The translations under genes and the position numbers were made by a program. From Herpetosiphon gulosus (GTDB lineage Bacteria; Chloroflexota; Chloroflexia; Chloroflexales; Herpetosiphonaceae), in the NCBI RefSeq assembly GCF_039545135.1, contig NZ_BAABRU010000015.1, positions 62,001-126,000 of the forward strand: a DNA stretch of 64,000 nt. Reading direction: 5' to 3'. How positions within the stretch are numbered: the stretch's first letter is position 1; every line of letters starts with the position of its first letter. This document shows, one piece after another, positions 56,220 to 64,000 of this stretch. A model generated the notes under the pieces. That model did not search any database, had not been told where the DNA came from, and was given only the letters and a program-made list of their open reading frames with translations.

Positions 56220-57317
56220 ATGGAACCAGAAATTTTAGCTCGTCTCGCTCGTGTCGAGGCGCGATATATCGAACTCAACGATGAAATGACTCAGCCCGAT
56301 GTGTTGAGCGACCATGTGCGTTTAACTACCTTGGCCCGCGAACAAACCGAACTTGGCGAGTTGGTTGGTCGTTACCGTGAGTTTATGCAGGCTGAAAAAT
56401 CGGTCGAAGAAGCCAAAGCCCTTTTGCGCGAGGAGAATGATCCTGAGTTGCGCGAAATGGCTCAATTGGAGATCGATGAGCTTTCGGCTCGCATGGAAGC
56501 AATCGGGGCTGAAGTACGGGTTTTGCTGCTGCCACGCGACCCCAACGACGAAAAGAACGTGATCATCGAAATTCGCCAAGGTGAAGGTGGTGATGAAGCA
56601 GCTTTATTTGGGGCTGATGTCTACCGCATGTACCAACGCTATGCTGAAACCCGTGGCTGGAAAACCGAAGTCATGTCGCTCAGCGAAAACGGTATCGGCG
56701 GCTTCAAAGAAGTTATTTTTGAAGTCCAAGGCCAAGGTGCTTGGAGCCGACTTAAATATGAGGGCGGCGTGCATCGCGTCCAGCGCGTTCCAGCAACCGA
56801 GGCACGTGGCCGGATTCATACCAGCACGATTACGGTGGCGGTGTTGCCCGAAGTCGAAGAAACCGCAGTTGAAATCAAGCAAGAAGATTATCGCATCGAC
56901 GTGTATCGCTCAGGCGGTCACGGTGGTCAAGGAGTCAACACCACCGACTCAGCCGTTCGGATCGTCTATAAAGCTGGTACGCCCGAAGAAATCGTGGTTG
57001 TTTGTCAAGACACCCGTTCGCAGATCAAAAATCGCGAAAGTGCTTTGAATGTGTTGCGAGCACGCTTATATGCGCGTGAGCAAGAAAAACGCCAAAAAGA
57101 GCTGGGGGAATCGCGCTTGGCTCAGGTTGGTAGCGGTGAGCGAGCTGAAAAAATGCGCACCTACAACTATCCCCAAGACCGCATTACCGATCATCGGATT
57201 GGCCAAAACATCTCAAACCTACCGGTTGTGCTTGATGGAGCGCTTGATCGGTTGATCGATGCGTTAGTTACCTTCGACAACGCCGAACGGCTTAAGGCCT
57301 TGGGTATGGGAGCCTAG
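56220..57317 (+). CDS. prfA: Peptide chain release factor 1
   Basis: This 365-residue factor terminates translation at UAA and UAG. The GGQ peptidyl-hydrolysis motif lies in SGGHGGQGVNTTDSAVRI, and the PAT codon-recognition tripeptide is in RVQRVPATEARG, identifying RF1 rather than RF2. The adenosine deaminase gene follows by 11 bases. Confidence 0.96.
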   Translation: MEPEILARLARVEARYIELNDEMTQPDVLSDHVRLTTLAREQTELGELVGRYREFMQAEKSVEEAKALLREENDPELREMAQLEIDELSARMEAIGAEVRVLLLPRDPNDEKNVIIEIRQGEGGDEAALFGADVYRMYQRYAETRGWKTEVMSLSENGIGGFKEVIFEVQGQGAWSRLKYEGGVHRVQRVPATEARGRIHTSTITVAVLPEVEETAVEIKQEDYRIDVYRSGGHGGQGVNTTDSAVRIVYKAGTPEEIVVVCQDTRSQIKNRESALNVLRARLYAREQEKRQKELGESRLAQVGSGERAEKMRTYNYPQDRITDHRIGQNISNLPVVLDGALDRLIDALVTFDNAERLKALGMGA

Positions 57318-57328
57318 GAGTTTGTTGC

Positions 57329-58369
57329 ATGCACTCGCCGCTTGCTGAATTTATTCGCCGCATGCCCAAATGTGAGCTTCATGTTCACTTAGAAGGCTCG
57401 ATTACCCCCAAAACGCTTTTGGAACTGGCGACGAAAAATGGCATTAGCCTGCCTGCTAGCGATTTGGCTGGGGTCGAGCGCATGTTTCAATATGAACACT
57501 TCCTAGGTTTTTTGGATGTGTATCGCACCTGTGCTCGTTGTTTGATCCATGGTGAGGATTTTGAGCGAGTTGCCTATGAATTGGCAATCGATTTGGCTCA
57601 GCAACAGGTGCGTTATGCCGAAGTAATGCTCTCGCCTGCTCAGCACATGCTCCGCAATATGGATTTCGATGAAATTCTTGGTGGTGTTGCGGCTGGGTTT
57701 GCTCGTGCTGAGCGCGAGACAACCATTGTTTGTCGGCCAGCTTTCGATTTTGGTCGGCAGTTTAGCCTTGATCAAGCCCTACGAGCGGTTGAGTTAGCCC
57801 AAGCTGGCATGCAATATGGGGTCGTAGCTTTTTCGATTGGTGGCGATGAGGCCAATTATCCACCTGAGCCGTTTGTTGAGGTTTTTGCCTTGGCCAAGGC
57901 GGTTGGGCTGCACGTAATGGCTCATGCAGGCGAGGTCGCTGGGGCTAATAGCGTGCGCGGCGCGGTCGAAATGCTGGGCGTAGATCGGATTGGTCATGGC
58001 TTTCGGGTGCTTGAGGATGCCGAATTAACGCAATTTCTGGCCCGCCGTGGCGATATTACCTTTGATGTTTGCCCAACCAGCAATATTCGCACTGGCGTGG
58101 TGGCCTCGTTTGATCAGCACCCCCTGCGCCAGATGCTTGATGCTGGCTTGCCAATCACCCTCAACTCCGACGATCCAGTCTTGTTTGATACGACGGTGAC
58201 TGGCGAGTTTTTGCTGGCCGCCGAACGCTACGATTTCACGGTTGATGATATTTGTAAAGTGGCTCGCCAAAGCGCCAAAGCGGCCTTCTTGCCTGCCGAA
58301 CAACGCCAACAATTACTCCAAGAATTTGATCAACAACAAGCCCAACTGCGGCGCGAACTCGGTTTATAG
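57329..58369 (+). CDS. add: Adenosine deaminase
   Basis: This 346-residue metal-dependent hydrolase deaminates adenosine to inosine. PKCELHVHLEGS (metal-binding HxH), HAGEVAGANSVRGAVEMLGVDRIGHG and TLNSDDPVLFDT (zinc and catalytic residues) are all present. It is probably co-transcribed with prfA. Confidence 0.93.
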   Translation: MHSPLAEFIRRMPKCELHVHLEGSITPKTLLELATKNGISLPASDLAGVERMFQYEHFLGFLDVYRTCARCLIHGEDFERVAYELAIDLAQQQVRYAEVMLSPAQHMLRNMDFDEILGGVAAGFARAERETTIVCRPAFDFGRQFSLDQALRAVELAQAGMQYGVVAFSIGGDEANYPPEPFVEVFALAKAVGLHVMAHAGEVAGANSVRGAVEMLGVDRIGHGFRVLEDAELTQFLARRGDITFDVCPTSNIRTGVVASFDQHPLRQMLDAGLPITLNSDDPVLFDTTVTGEFLLAAERYDFTVDDICKVARQSAKAAFLPAEQRQQLLQEFDQQQAQLRRELGL

Positions 58370-58575
58370 TTGTTTTGACTTTAATCATGAAACACACGAA
58401 GGTTGGGATATCCAGCCCTCAGGTGCTTCATGATTTTGTACTGCATACCTTTCATCCCTCATCCTTCATCCCTCATCCCTTGATTACCTGTCATCAAGCT
58501 GTAACCCCTGCATCCTCTCAGCGAGTGGGCTTTTTTTTATAATGAAGCCAGATGCTATTGCTATGGAGGTTGGTT

Positions 58576-59277
58576 ATGCAGATTGTCTTTTTATTGATGA
58601 GTGGCGCATTATTGCTCTTGGCGGTGCTACTCTTATGGTTTGTGCCGCATTTACTGGGCCAGCAAGAACATCGCGCCAAGCAAGAAACCCAGCAACTCAA
58701 GGCGTTGTTAAGCGATGTTTTGGGCGAACAAGAGGTTGTGGCGCGTCGTCAAGCCCAACTTGGCTCATCGCTAGGCCATTTACAAGACCAATTGGAAACG
58801 CTGCATACTTCGTTTCCAGCTACGGTTGCCAAATTAGCGGCCCAACCCGCCGATTTTAGTCGCCCGTTGATCGAGCACCTTGATAATCGGCTGAACAATT
58901 TACATTGCCAACTTGATGGCTGGATGAACGAACGCCGCCAGCATTCAAAACAAGTCAGTCAACAAGAAAACGAATCGTGGGCCTATTTAATGAGTTTATT
59001 GGGCACGATGCAAGATCAACTTGGCGATGTTTCGCAACAGCGCCCACGCCGCCCATTGCGCGAACCACAGCGGGTCGAGTTTGGTTCTTCAGCAGTCGTC
59101 GAGGATTTACGCGATGAGGTCGAGAGTTTACGAGCGATCTCCGAGGAAATTGCCGCATTGCAATGGCGGTTGCGGCGCACGGTTGCTAGTGCTAGCAAGC
59201 CCAATAATCCAAATAATCAGCAGTCGATGAGTTTGCTTGGGGCCAATGAGCCAGTTCGGAGCGTGCGCACACTCTAA
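58576..59277 (+). CDS. Membrane-anchored coiled-coil protein
   Basis: This 233-residue protein has an N-terminal TM segment (about 3-25) and long Gln/Leu/Glu-rich helices suited to coiled-coil formation. No family is recognised. The start was set by GGAGGTTGGTT; eight upstream codons are unsupported. A strong bidirectional terminator follows. Confidence 0.65.
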   Translation: MQIVFLLMSGALLLLAVLLLWFVPHLLGQQEHRAKQETQQLKALLSDVLGEQEVVARRQAQLGSSLGHLQDQLETLHTSFPATVAKLAAQPADFSRPLIEHLDNRLNNLHCQLDGWMNERRQHSKQVSQQENESWAYLMSLLGTMQDQLGDVSQQRPRRPLREPQRVEFGSSAVVEDLRDEVESLRAISEEIAALQWRLRRTVASASKPNNPNNQQSMSLLGANEPVRSVRTL

Positions 59278-59302
59278 ATCCCGCCAACAATCTGCATAAA
59301 CC

Positions 59303-59332
59303 AAGCGCCCATGATGTTGATCATGGGCGCTT
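59303..59332. terminator. 13-bp bidirectional terminator
   Basis: AAGCGCCCATGAT and ATCATGGGCGCTT pair perfectly around GTTG, between convergent genes. A T-rich tract follows on the plus strand. Confidence 0.85.
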
Positions 59333-59340
59333 TATGTTGC

Positions 59341-61371
59341 TTAGATTGTAAATTGCTGGCCATACAGCCGGAAGAATTCGGGGGTTGGGCTGCTGGCGAA
59401 TAAGCCGCTGGCACTCGTGGCATTCAAAGCCAAGGCCACATACCCGCGATCAACAAAATGCTTGGAAGCTTCGGCTTGCGGCGTGGCTCCATTAGCACTG
59501 TAAACCTTCAAAACTCCAGCGATTCCAGCGGTTGTGCCAAGGCTAAGCAAGGCCGCATTATCATAGTTCAATACCAAGGTTGGCTTAAGTGGCACGCTGG
59601 CATTCACATCGCTGGGCAAGGCAGCGTTACTAGCCAGGGCAAAAATATAGCCACGACTTAGAGCGCCGCCAGTAGCATTGGGCAAACTACTGCACGAACC
59701 ATACATTGTAGTCGTAATCACCCGTAGATGGTTGAGTTCGCTGGCGCGGCTTTCGGCGGCTTGATTGAAAAAGACCATCAAGTTGCCTTCGGAGGAGCCA
59801 GCGGTCAATGGAATTGGCGCAGTTGGATTGTGGCTAGGTGGATTGCCGCCCTCGGAATAGGCTGCTACTGCCAGTTGAATCCCAGTTTGACCTTCAAAAA
59901 CTAGCAAGGCCGTGCCATCTAGCGACGGCAAATTGCTGACCACCCCATTGAGATCAACCGCATAGGCATTTTGTTCACCAGCCGCTGCCACATAAATCGC
60001 CGTTGGCGTTAGGCCCGATTCAGTCACAACTTTGACGCTATATGAGCCTTGAGTTACTGAGCCATAAGGCATCACCGCCACCAGTGGAAATTGGCTGGGC
60101 GTGCATTCAAGCCAATTGCATTCAGGTGGATTACCTTCAAGTTGCGCGACATAGACCGCCGTTGAGCCATTAGCTTGATCGCCAATCACCACTACATAAT
60201 CATCGGAATTTGCACCGAGCAACTTGAAGCCCTGCGAATTTACCCGTGAATCAAGGCTGCCTTGAGGAATAATTGTGCTAGGATCGTTCAGGCTGCCGCG
60301 TAACAGATACACCCAGCCATGTTTGAGGTCAGCCAAAGGCGTTTCAGCAATTGGTAAACTGATCACCTCAGCAGTTGGATTGCTGCCAAAATTATGTTGA
60401 AACGAGGGCAAGGGCAAGGGCAGGCGTTCGGGTCCAACCCGTGGCTGATCAAATGGCGCAGTTGCCATGGCGCTGTAGGGCAAACCAGCCCCAGTTTGGG
60501 CACGGAATGGCTGCCAAACATCATCGCCACCCTCGATCCGCATAACTTCGCTCGAACCAACCAAGTGAGCCATAATCGACTCAGCCGTTGGGTTGAACGA
60601 AGGCAACGCCAAATCTGGGTGCTCAGCATTATTTGAATTAATATATTGATCGCGCAAACCAATCGCGTAGTGCATCCATTCGTGGACAATCACGCGATAG
60701 CCTTCTGGCTCGTGCCAAGGAATACTAAAGCTGCCTTGACGCTCCCACATACCACGACCCAAGCGAATTGGCATATGCTTGGCATCAGTATAGAGGCCTT
60801 CGCGCCAACTACGGGGGTGATAGCGGTTTGAGGCCAGAATTTGAATATCGGCAGCTCGCATATGCTGCACGCCACCAAATACCACCTGACCAAAGGCCAT
60901 CGTGCCATTGCTCACATCGAACAAGAAATCTGAGGCCCGCCGAAAAGCCCATTGCAATTGATTCAGCTCGCTGGCACTCGGCACCCATTCGATCGCTACC
61001 AACACATTAAATAAACAAACTTTCGTTGCAGTCGTGCTTTGGGTGGTGGTATGGGTTGCTTGGACTTGGGCATAAGCCAGCGGCGCATTCGGCAAATCGT
61101 CGGCGCTAGTGCTCGAAGCTAGTTGTTGTTGAAGATCATAAACACAAAAAGCCCAATTGAGGTCTTGCAGCCCGAACAAATTGGCATTTGGCAACGACCA
61201 ATTAGTCAGCAAGGCTGTTTGGCTTGGCACACGTTGGGTCAGCTGCGGATTACTTAGTTGCATAATTGGTTGGGTGGTGTACCAATCGGTATTGCCGCTT
61301 GGGGCTGGGTTGGGCGTAGTGTTAAAAAGATTGTAGCGGTTGAAATAAACTTGGGCGTGTGGTGTGGACAT
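59341..61371 (-). CDS. Metallopeptidase-like protein with CLCA-type zinc motif
   Basis: This 676-residue protein carries H230-E231-W-M-H234 followed by G238 and D241 (HEWMHYAIGLRDQY), the HExxHxxxGxxD(E/Q) arrangement known from CLCA-type metalloproteases. The region after about 300 is rich in beta-sandwich-like repeats with Gly, Ser and Thr. No signal peptide is seen, although such proteins are often secreted, so export by another route or lysis is possible. The start follows a GGGGGA site. Confidence 0.75.
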   Translation of the reverse strand: MSTPHAQVYFNRYNLFNTTPNPAPSGNTDWYTTQPIMQLSNPQLTQRVPSQTALLTNWSLPNANLFGLQDLNWAFCVYDLQQQLASSTSADDLPNAPLAYAQVQATHTTTQSTTATKVCLFNVLVAIEWVPSASELNQLQWAFRRASDFLFDVSNGTMAFGQVVFGGVQHMRAADIQILASNRYHPRSWREGLYTDAKHMPIRLGRGMWERQGSFSIPWHEPEGYRVIVHEWMHYAIGLRDQYINSNNAEHPDLALPSFNPTAESIMAHLVGSSEVMRIEGGDDVWQPFRAQTGAGLPYSAMATAPFDQPRVGPERLPLPLPSFQHNFGSNPTAEVISLPIAETPLADLKHGWVYLLRGSLNDPSTIIPQGSLDSRVNSQGFKLLGANSDDYVVVIGDQANGSTAVYVAQLEGNPPECNWLECTPSQFPLVAVMPYGSVTQGSYSVKVVTESGLTPTAIYVAAAGEQNAYAVDLNGVVSNLPSLDGTALLVFEGQTGIQLAVAAYSEGGNPPSHNPTAPIPLTAGSSEGNLMVFFNQAAESRASELNHLRVITTTMYGSCSSLPNATGGALSRGYIFALASNAALPSDVNASVPLKPTLVLNYDNAALLSLGTTAGIAGVLKVYSANGATPQAEASKHFVDRGYVALALNATSASGLFASSPTPEFFRLYGQQFTI

Positions 61372-61537
61372 GATCGCATTCCCCCAATGTCACAAAACAA
61401 GGGCTACTCTGGTAGCAAAGCCGATCAAAATCGAGTATAGTAGCACTAGAATGTTGCTTCAATTACGCGGATAGTCTGCCTGGCCTCTCACAAACCTAGG
61501 CATGCTGGATGGCGTTGCATACACCAAGGGTGATGGT

Positions 61538-64000
61538 ATGGTTTTACTTGATGATGCCTTCGAATCAACGGTTACACCGGCACTTACTTCTTACATCTGG
61601 CTCCTGCGTTGGTGTGATTCGGCTCAGTTGGCTAGCCTAACGCCTTATTCACCCGAACAGATCGAACGCTTTTGGCAAAGCACCTTGGTCATCGAACACC
61701 CCCATCATGGTTGGTATCAACTACGCGAAGCACCTAGCTTAAATGAACGACCCTATCGTGAGCACGAAGTCTTTGCTGCCGCCTTTGAGTATAGCCAGCA
61801 ACAACTCAATCGTCTAGAGGCTGAGGCCTGGCAATTTGAGCTAGAACGTTGGCTCTACTACCTTGAGGAATATTTGGAGCTGCTTTCGGCTCGCCGCGAT
61901 TGGCCAACCATCGCCGAGGTGCTGACCAAAGCTACCACCATTCCACAAGTCAATCTGCGCCAACAGCAACTGCTGATGCTCTACAAGGCGATTATCACCA
62001 TGCGACTTGAACGTCAATATGATACCGCCCAACGTTTATTACAACAATTACGTGATGATATCCAGCTCGAAGCCGATTTAGTGCCGATGGTAATCAACAG
62101 TATGGGCACGTTAGCCTGGTTTCGCGGAGCCTACGATCAGGCCATCCAACATTATATTGAGCAACATCAACACGCTCAGCAAGTGCAAAATTGGCTGTAT
62201 CAAGGCCATAGTTTGCTCAACCAGAGTATTTTATCCAATCAGCTGCAACGCCCAGAATATGCCTTAGAGCTAAGTTTGCAAGCACTCGAAGCCTTGCAAC
62301 GGGCCGGCAATCGCTATCGCGAGGCTCATGCGCTCTACGAAGTTGGCTCGAATTTGCTCTATTTATGTCGTTGGGATGAGGCCGATAGCTATTTTTCGCA
62401 GTCGGCAGCGCTCTACCAAACCCTCGATACAATCGGCGATTTGGCCAATTTGTATTGGCATATTGGCTTTTTGAAACATTTGGCAGGCGATTTGCAGGCC
62501 AGCAAACAAGCCTATCAAATTAGTATTGAGGCGGCTCGCGCCAGCGTTGTGCCCAATGATGATAGCCTACGCGATTCATTGGCGTTTTTGGGCTTGCTCT
62601 ATTGCAGTATGCACGATTATCAAGCAGCCTTGGAAATTTATGCCCAAGCTGAAGCCTTGGCTCGCCAACATAACAATCGCCATGAGTTAGCCCTGATTCT
62701 CAATCAACGCGGCGATGCTGAACGGCGGAGCGGGGCAATTGATGCAGCATTCGCAGCCTTTGCCGAATCCATCGCAATTATTGAAGATTTACGTACCTCG
62801 TTCGGCGATGAAGATACCAAATTGGGCTTGATTAGTACGGCCCAACAGGTTTATGAGCATATGGTTGTGCTGTGTATCGAGCGCGGCGATGCGGCTCAAG
62901 CAGTCAATTATATCGAGCGAGCACGTTCGCGAGCCTTCCTCGATGCGCTGCAAGCTGGCGATGAACGTGCCGCAGTTGAGCTTTCGCAGCAATGTGCCGA
63001 TTTAGCCGAAATTCAAGCCCAACTCGACCAACGCACAGCGGTGATCGAATACTTTACAGTTGGGGTGTTAGGCCGATCATTGCGCTTCTTGGCAGCTTTG
63101 GCCGAACGCAAATCGCCAATTCTGCATCATTTCAGCCTTGAGCCAGCCTTATACAGCGTGGCGATAACTGCAACAACCGCTACGATTCATCAGCATACCT
63201 TTAATCCCTTGAACCTGACTCGTGGCCATGGCGGGCATCATCGCTTGCTGCAACCACGGATTTTGAAGGCAATTTCGCAGGCTTTGATTGAGCCATACGA
63301 AGCCATGTTGGCAACAGTTGATTTGGTGTATGTTGTGCCGCATGGCCCGCTGCATGATGTGCCATTTATGGCGTTGCAAACCAGCGATGGCAACTGGTTG
63401 GTACGCGAGGAAAACCCGGCGATTGCCTTGGCTCCCAGTGCCACTATTTTGGTGCGCTATGCCTTAGGTCGCGCCGCCAGCAGCCAAACGCAGCATTACT
63501 GCTTTGGCTACAACAGCGTCGGAGCCGAAGCCCTAACCTATGCTGAACACGAAGCCCAAGAAATCGCCAAATTAGTGGATGGGCAGGCTTGGACAGGCGC
63601 ATTAGCCACCGATCAATTTTTGCGCTATGCCCATGACGCACGGATTATTCACATCGCCTCGCACTGTGTGTACGATGCCCAACAGCCATTAAATTCGCAC
63701 CTAATTCTTGGCCACGAAACCCTGAGCGCCCAAACGATTATGGATCAAGTTGAGATTGATACTGATTTGGTGGTGTTGAGTGCTTGCGTCAGCGGGCGCA
63801 GTTTTGTGGCGGTCAGCGACGACCAATATGGCCTTCAACGGGCGTTTTTATATGCTGGAACCCGTAGTTTGCTCTGCTCGTTGTGGAACGCCTCGGATGT
63901 CGCGGCGTTGTTCGTGATGGATCGCTTTTACCGTGAATTGCAGGCCGGAGTACGGATTGCCGTAGCACTTAAACACGCCGTGATTGCTGTACGTGACTTG
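61538..64000 (+). CDS. TPR-CHAT protease, partial
   Basis: The frame is open from the ATG to the window end (821 codons). It encodes an N-terminal helical region, many TPR repeats (roughly residues 90-450; WAQAYQ- and AxxYxxA-type helices) and a C-terminal CHAT caspase-like domain. The catalytic dyad appears intact: H709 in IIHIASH and C750 in VVLSAC, followed by SLWNASDVA. CHAT proteases of this shape often act as signal-activated peptidases in defence or development. It is divergent from the metallopeptidase gene. AAGGG precedes the ATG. The 3' end lies outside the window. Confidence 0.88.
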   Translation, partial: MVLLDDAFESTVTPALTSYIWLLRWCDSAQLASLTPYSPEQIERFWQSTLVIEHPHHGWYQLREAPSLNERPYREHEVFAAAFEYSQQQLNRLEAEAWQFELERWLYYLEEYLELLSARRDWPTIAEVLTKATTIPQVNLRQQQLLMLYKAIITMRLERQYDTAQRLLQQLRDDIQLEADLVPMVINSMGTLAWFRGAYDQAIQHYIEQHQHAQQVQNWLYQGHSLLNQSILSNQLQRPEYALELSLQALEALQRAGNRYREAHALYEVGSNLLYLCRWDEADSYFSQSAALYQTLDTIGDLANLYWHIGFLKHLAGDLQASKQAYQISIEAARASVVPNDDSLRDSLAFLGLLYCSMHDYQAALEIYAQAEALARQHNNRHELALILNQRGDAERRSGAIDAAFAAFAESIAIIEDLRTSFGDEDTKLGLISTAQQVYEHMVVLCIERGDAAQAVNYIERARSRAFLDALQAGDERAAVELSQQCADLAEIQAQLDQRTAVIEYFTVGVLGRSLRFLAALAERKSPILHHFSLEPALYSVAITATTATIHQHTFNPLNLTRGHGGHHRLLQPRILKAISQALIEPYEAMLATVDLVYVVPHGPLHDVPFMALQTSDGNWLVREENPAIALAPSATILVRYALGRAASSQTQHYCFGYNSVGAEALTYAEHEAQEIAKLVDGQAWTGALATDQFLRYAHDARIIHIASHCVYDAQQPLNSHLILGHETLSAQTIMDQVEIDTDLVVLSACVSGRSFVAVSDDQYGLQRAFLYAGTRSLLCSLWNASDVAALFVMDRFYRELQAGVRIAVALKHAVIAVRDL

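Noticed and set aside
1-64000. CRISPR arrays and insertion sequences
   Set aside because: No regularly spaced short repeats and no transposase or recombinase reading frame were recognised anywhere in the window.

Overview
The window looks like chromosomal DNA of a filamentous, predatory-type Chloroflexota bacterium, most likely Herpetosiphon or a close relative. That assignment is inference. It rests on the moderate GC content, the Chloroflexota-like housekeeping proteins, the many regulators and orphan lipoproteins, and the dispersed intergenic repeats. No rRNA is present, and no integrase, transposase or CRISPR array was recognised. Most genes sit in short operons with clear Shine-Dalgarno sites, and several gene ends carry strong hairpins.

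Layout. 1-2.2 kb: a RhiA-like protein, a DEDDh exonuclease fused to a WYL-like domain, and YbaK. 2.3-5.6 kb: four tRNA-like RNAs in two A+B units, starting just after a TATAAT box, then a zinc-finger/SDR protein, a leucine-rich-repeat protein and a small membrane protein. 5.65-6.9 kb: an AT-rich, probably acquired HNH nuclease gene closed by a 21-bp palindrome. 7-10.7 kb: YihY and two AI-2E family membrane proteins. 10.9-13.1 kb: a two-component system. 13.1-20.4 kb: metG, a 41-codon ORF, an FAD oxidoreductase coupled to a flippase-like protein, a 51-codon gene, and a lipoprotein coupled to a second flippase-like protein. 20.6-25.2 kb: the alkanesulfonate operon ssuEADCB. 25.4-32.7 kb: queA, a zinc-ribbon protein, a TolB-like lipoprotein, OsmC, SIMPL, ltaE, an M24 peptidase homologue and galT. 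33-43.3 kb: a Gfo/Idh/MocA dehydrogenase, a DUF255 thioredoxin-fold protein, NAD kinase, an alpha/beta hydrolase, a TPR protein, a CPBP protease and miaB. 43.4-49.2 kb: a DUF4832-like protein, a stand-alone receiver, hflX and a molybdopterin oxidoreductase. 49.5-56 kb: an ECF sigma factor divergent from a SARP/NB-ARC/TPR regulator, which is followed by what looks like a split-borosin RiPP pair (precursor plus alpha-N-methyltransferase). 56.2-59.3 kb: prfA, add and a coiled-coil protein. 59.3-64 kb: a CLCA-motif metallopeptidase divergent from a TPR-CHAT protease that runs off the window.

Two loci stand out. The first is the tRNA-like array. The two A-type RNAs share one body but carry different anticodon arms (UCU and CCA). 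The two B-type RNAs (GCG and GUC) lack the D-loop GG and have GUGC in place of GTpsiC, the changes described for staphylococcal cell-wall tRNA-Gly that work outside the ribosome. The array appears to be the leader of the SDR-LRR operon. The second is the borosin-like pair. Its methyltransferase keeps the active-site residues described for OphMA, and its putative precursor carries a long 150-residue follower that may be a folded domain.

Intergenic spaces hold several families of dispersed inverted repeats, with arms such as CCCTCACCCCCTAGCCCCCT, paired CACGAAG tracts, and CATAGAGCATAG or GGGGCTAGGGGTCAGGG tracts. All assignments come from reading the sequence and remembered family motifs. No database search was run.
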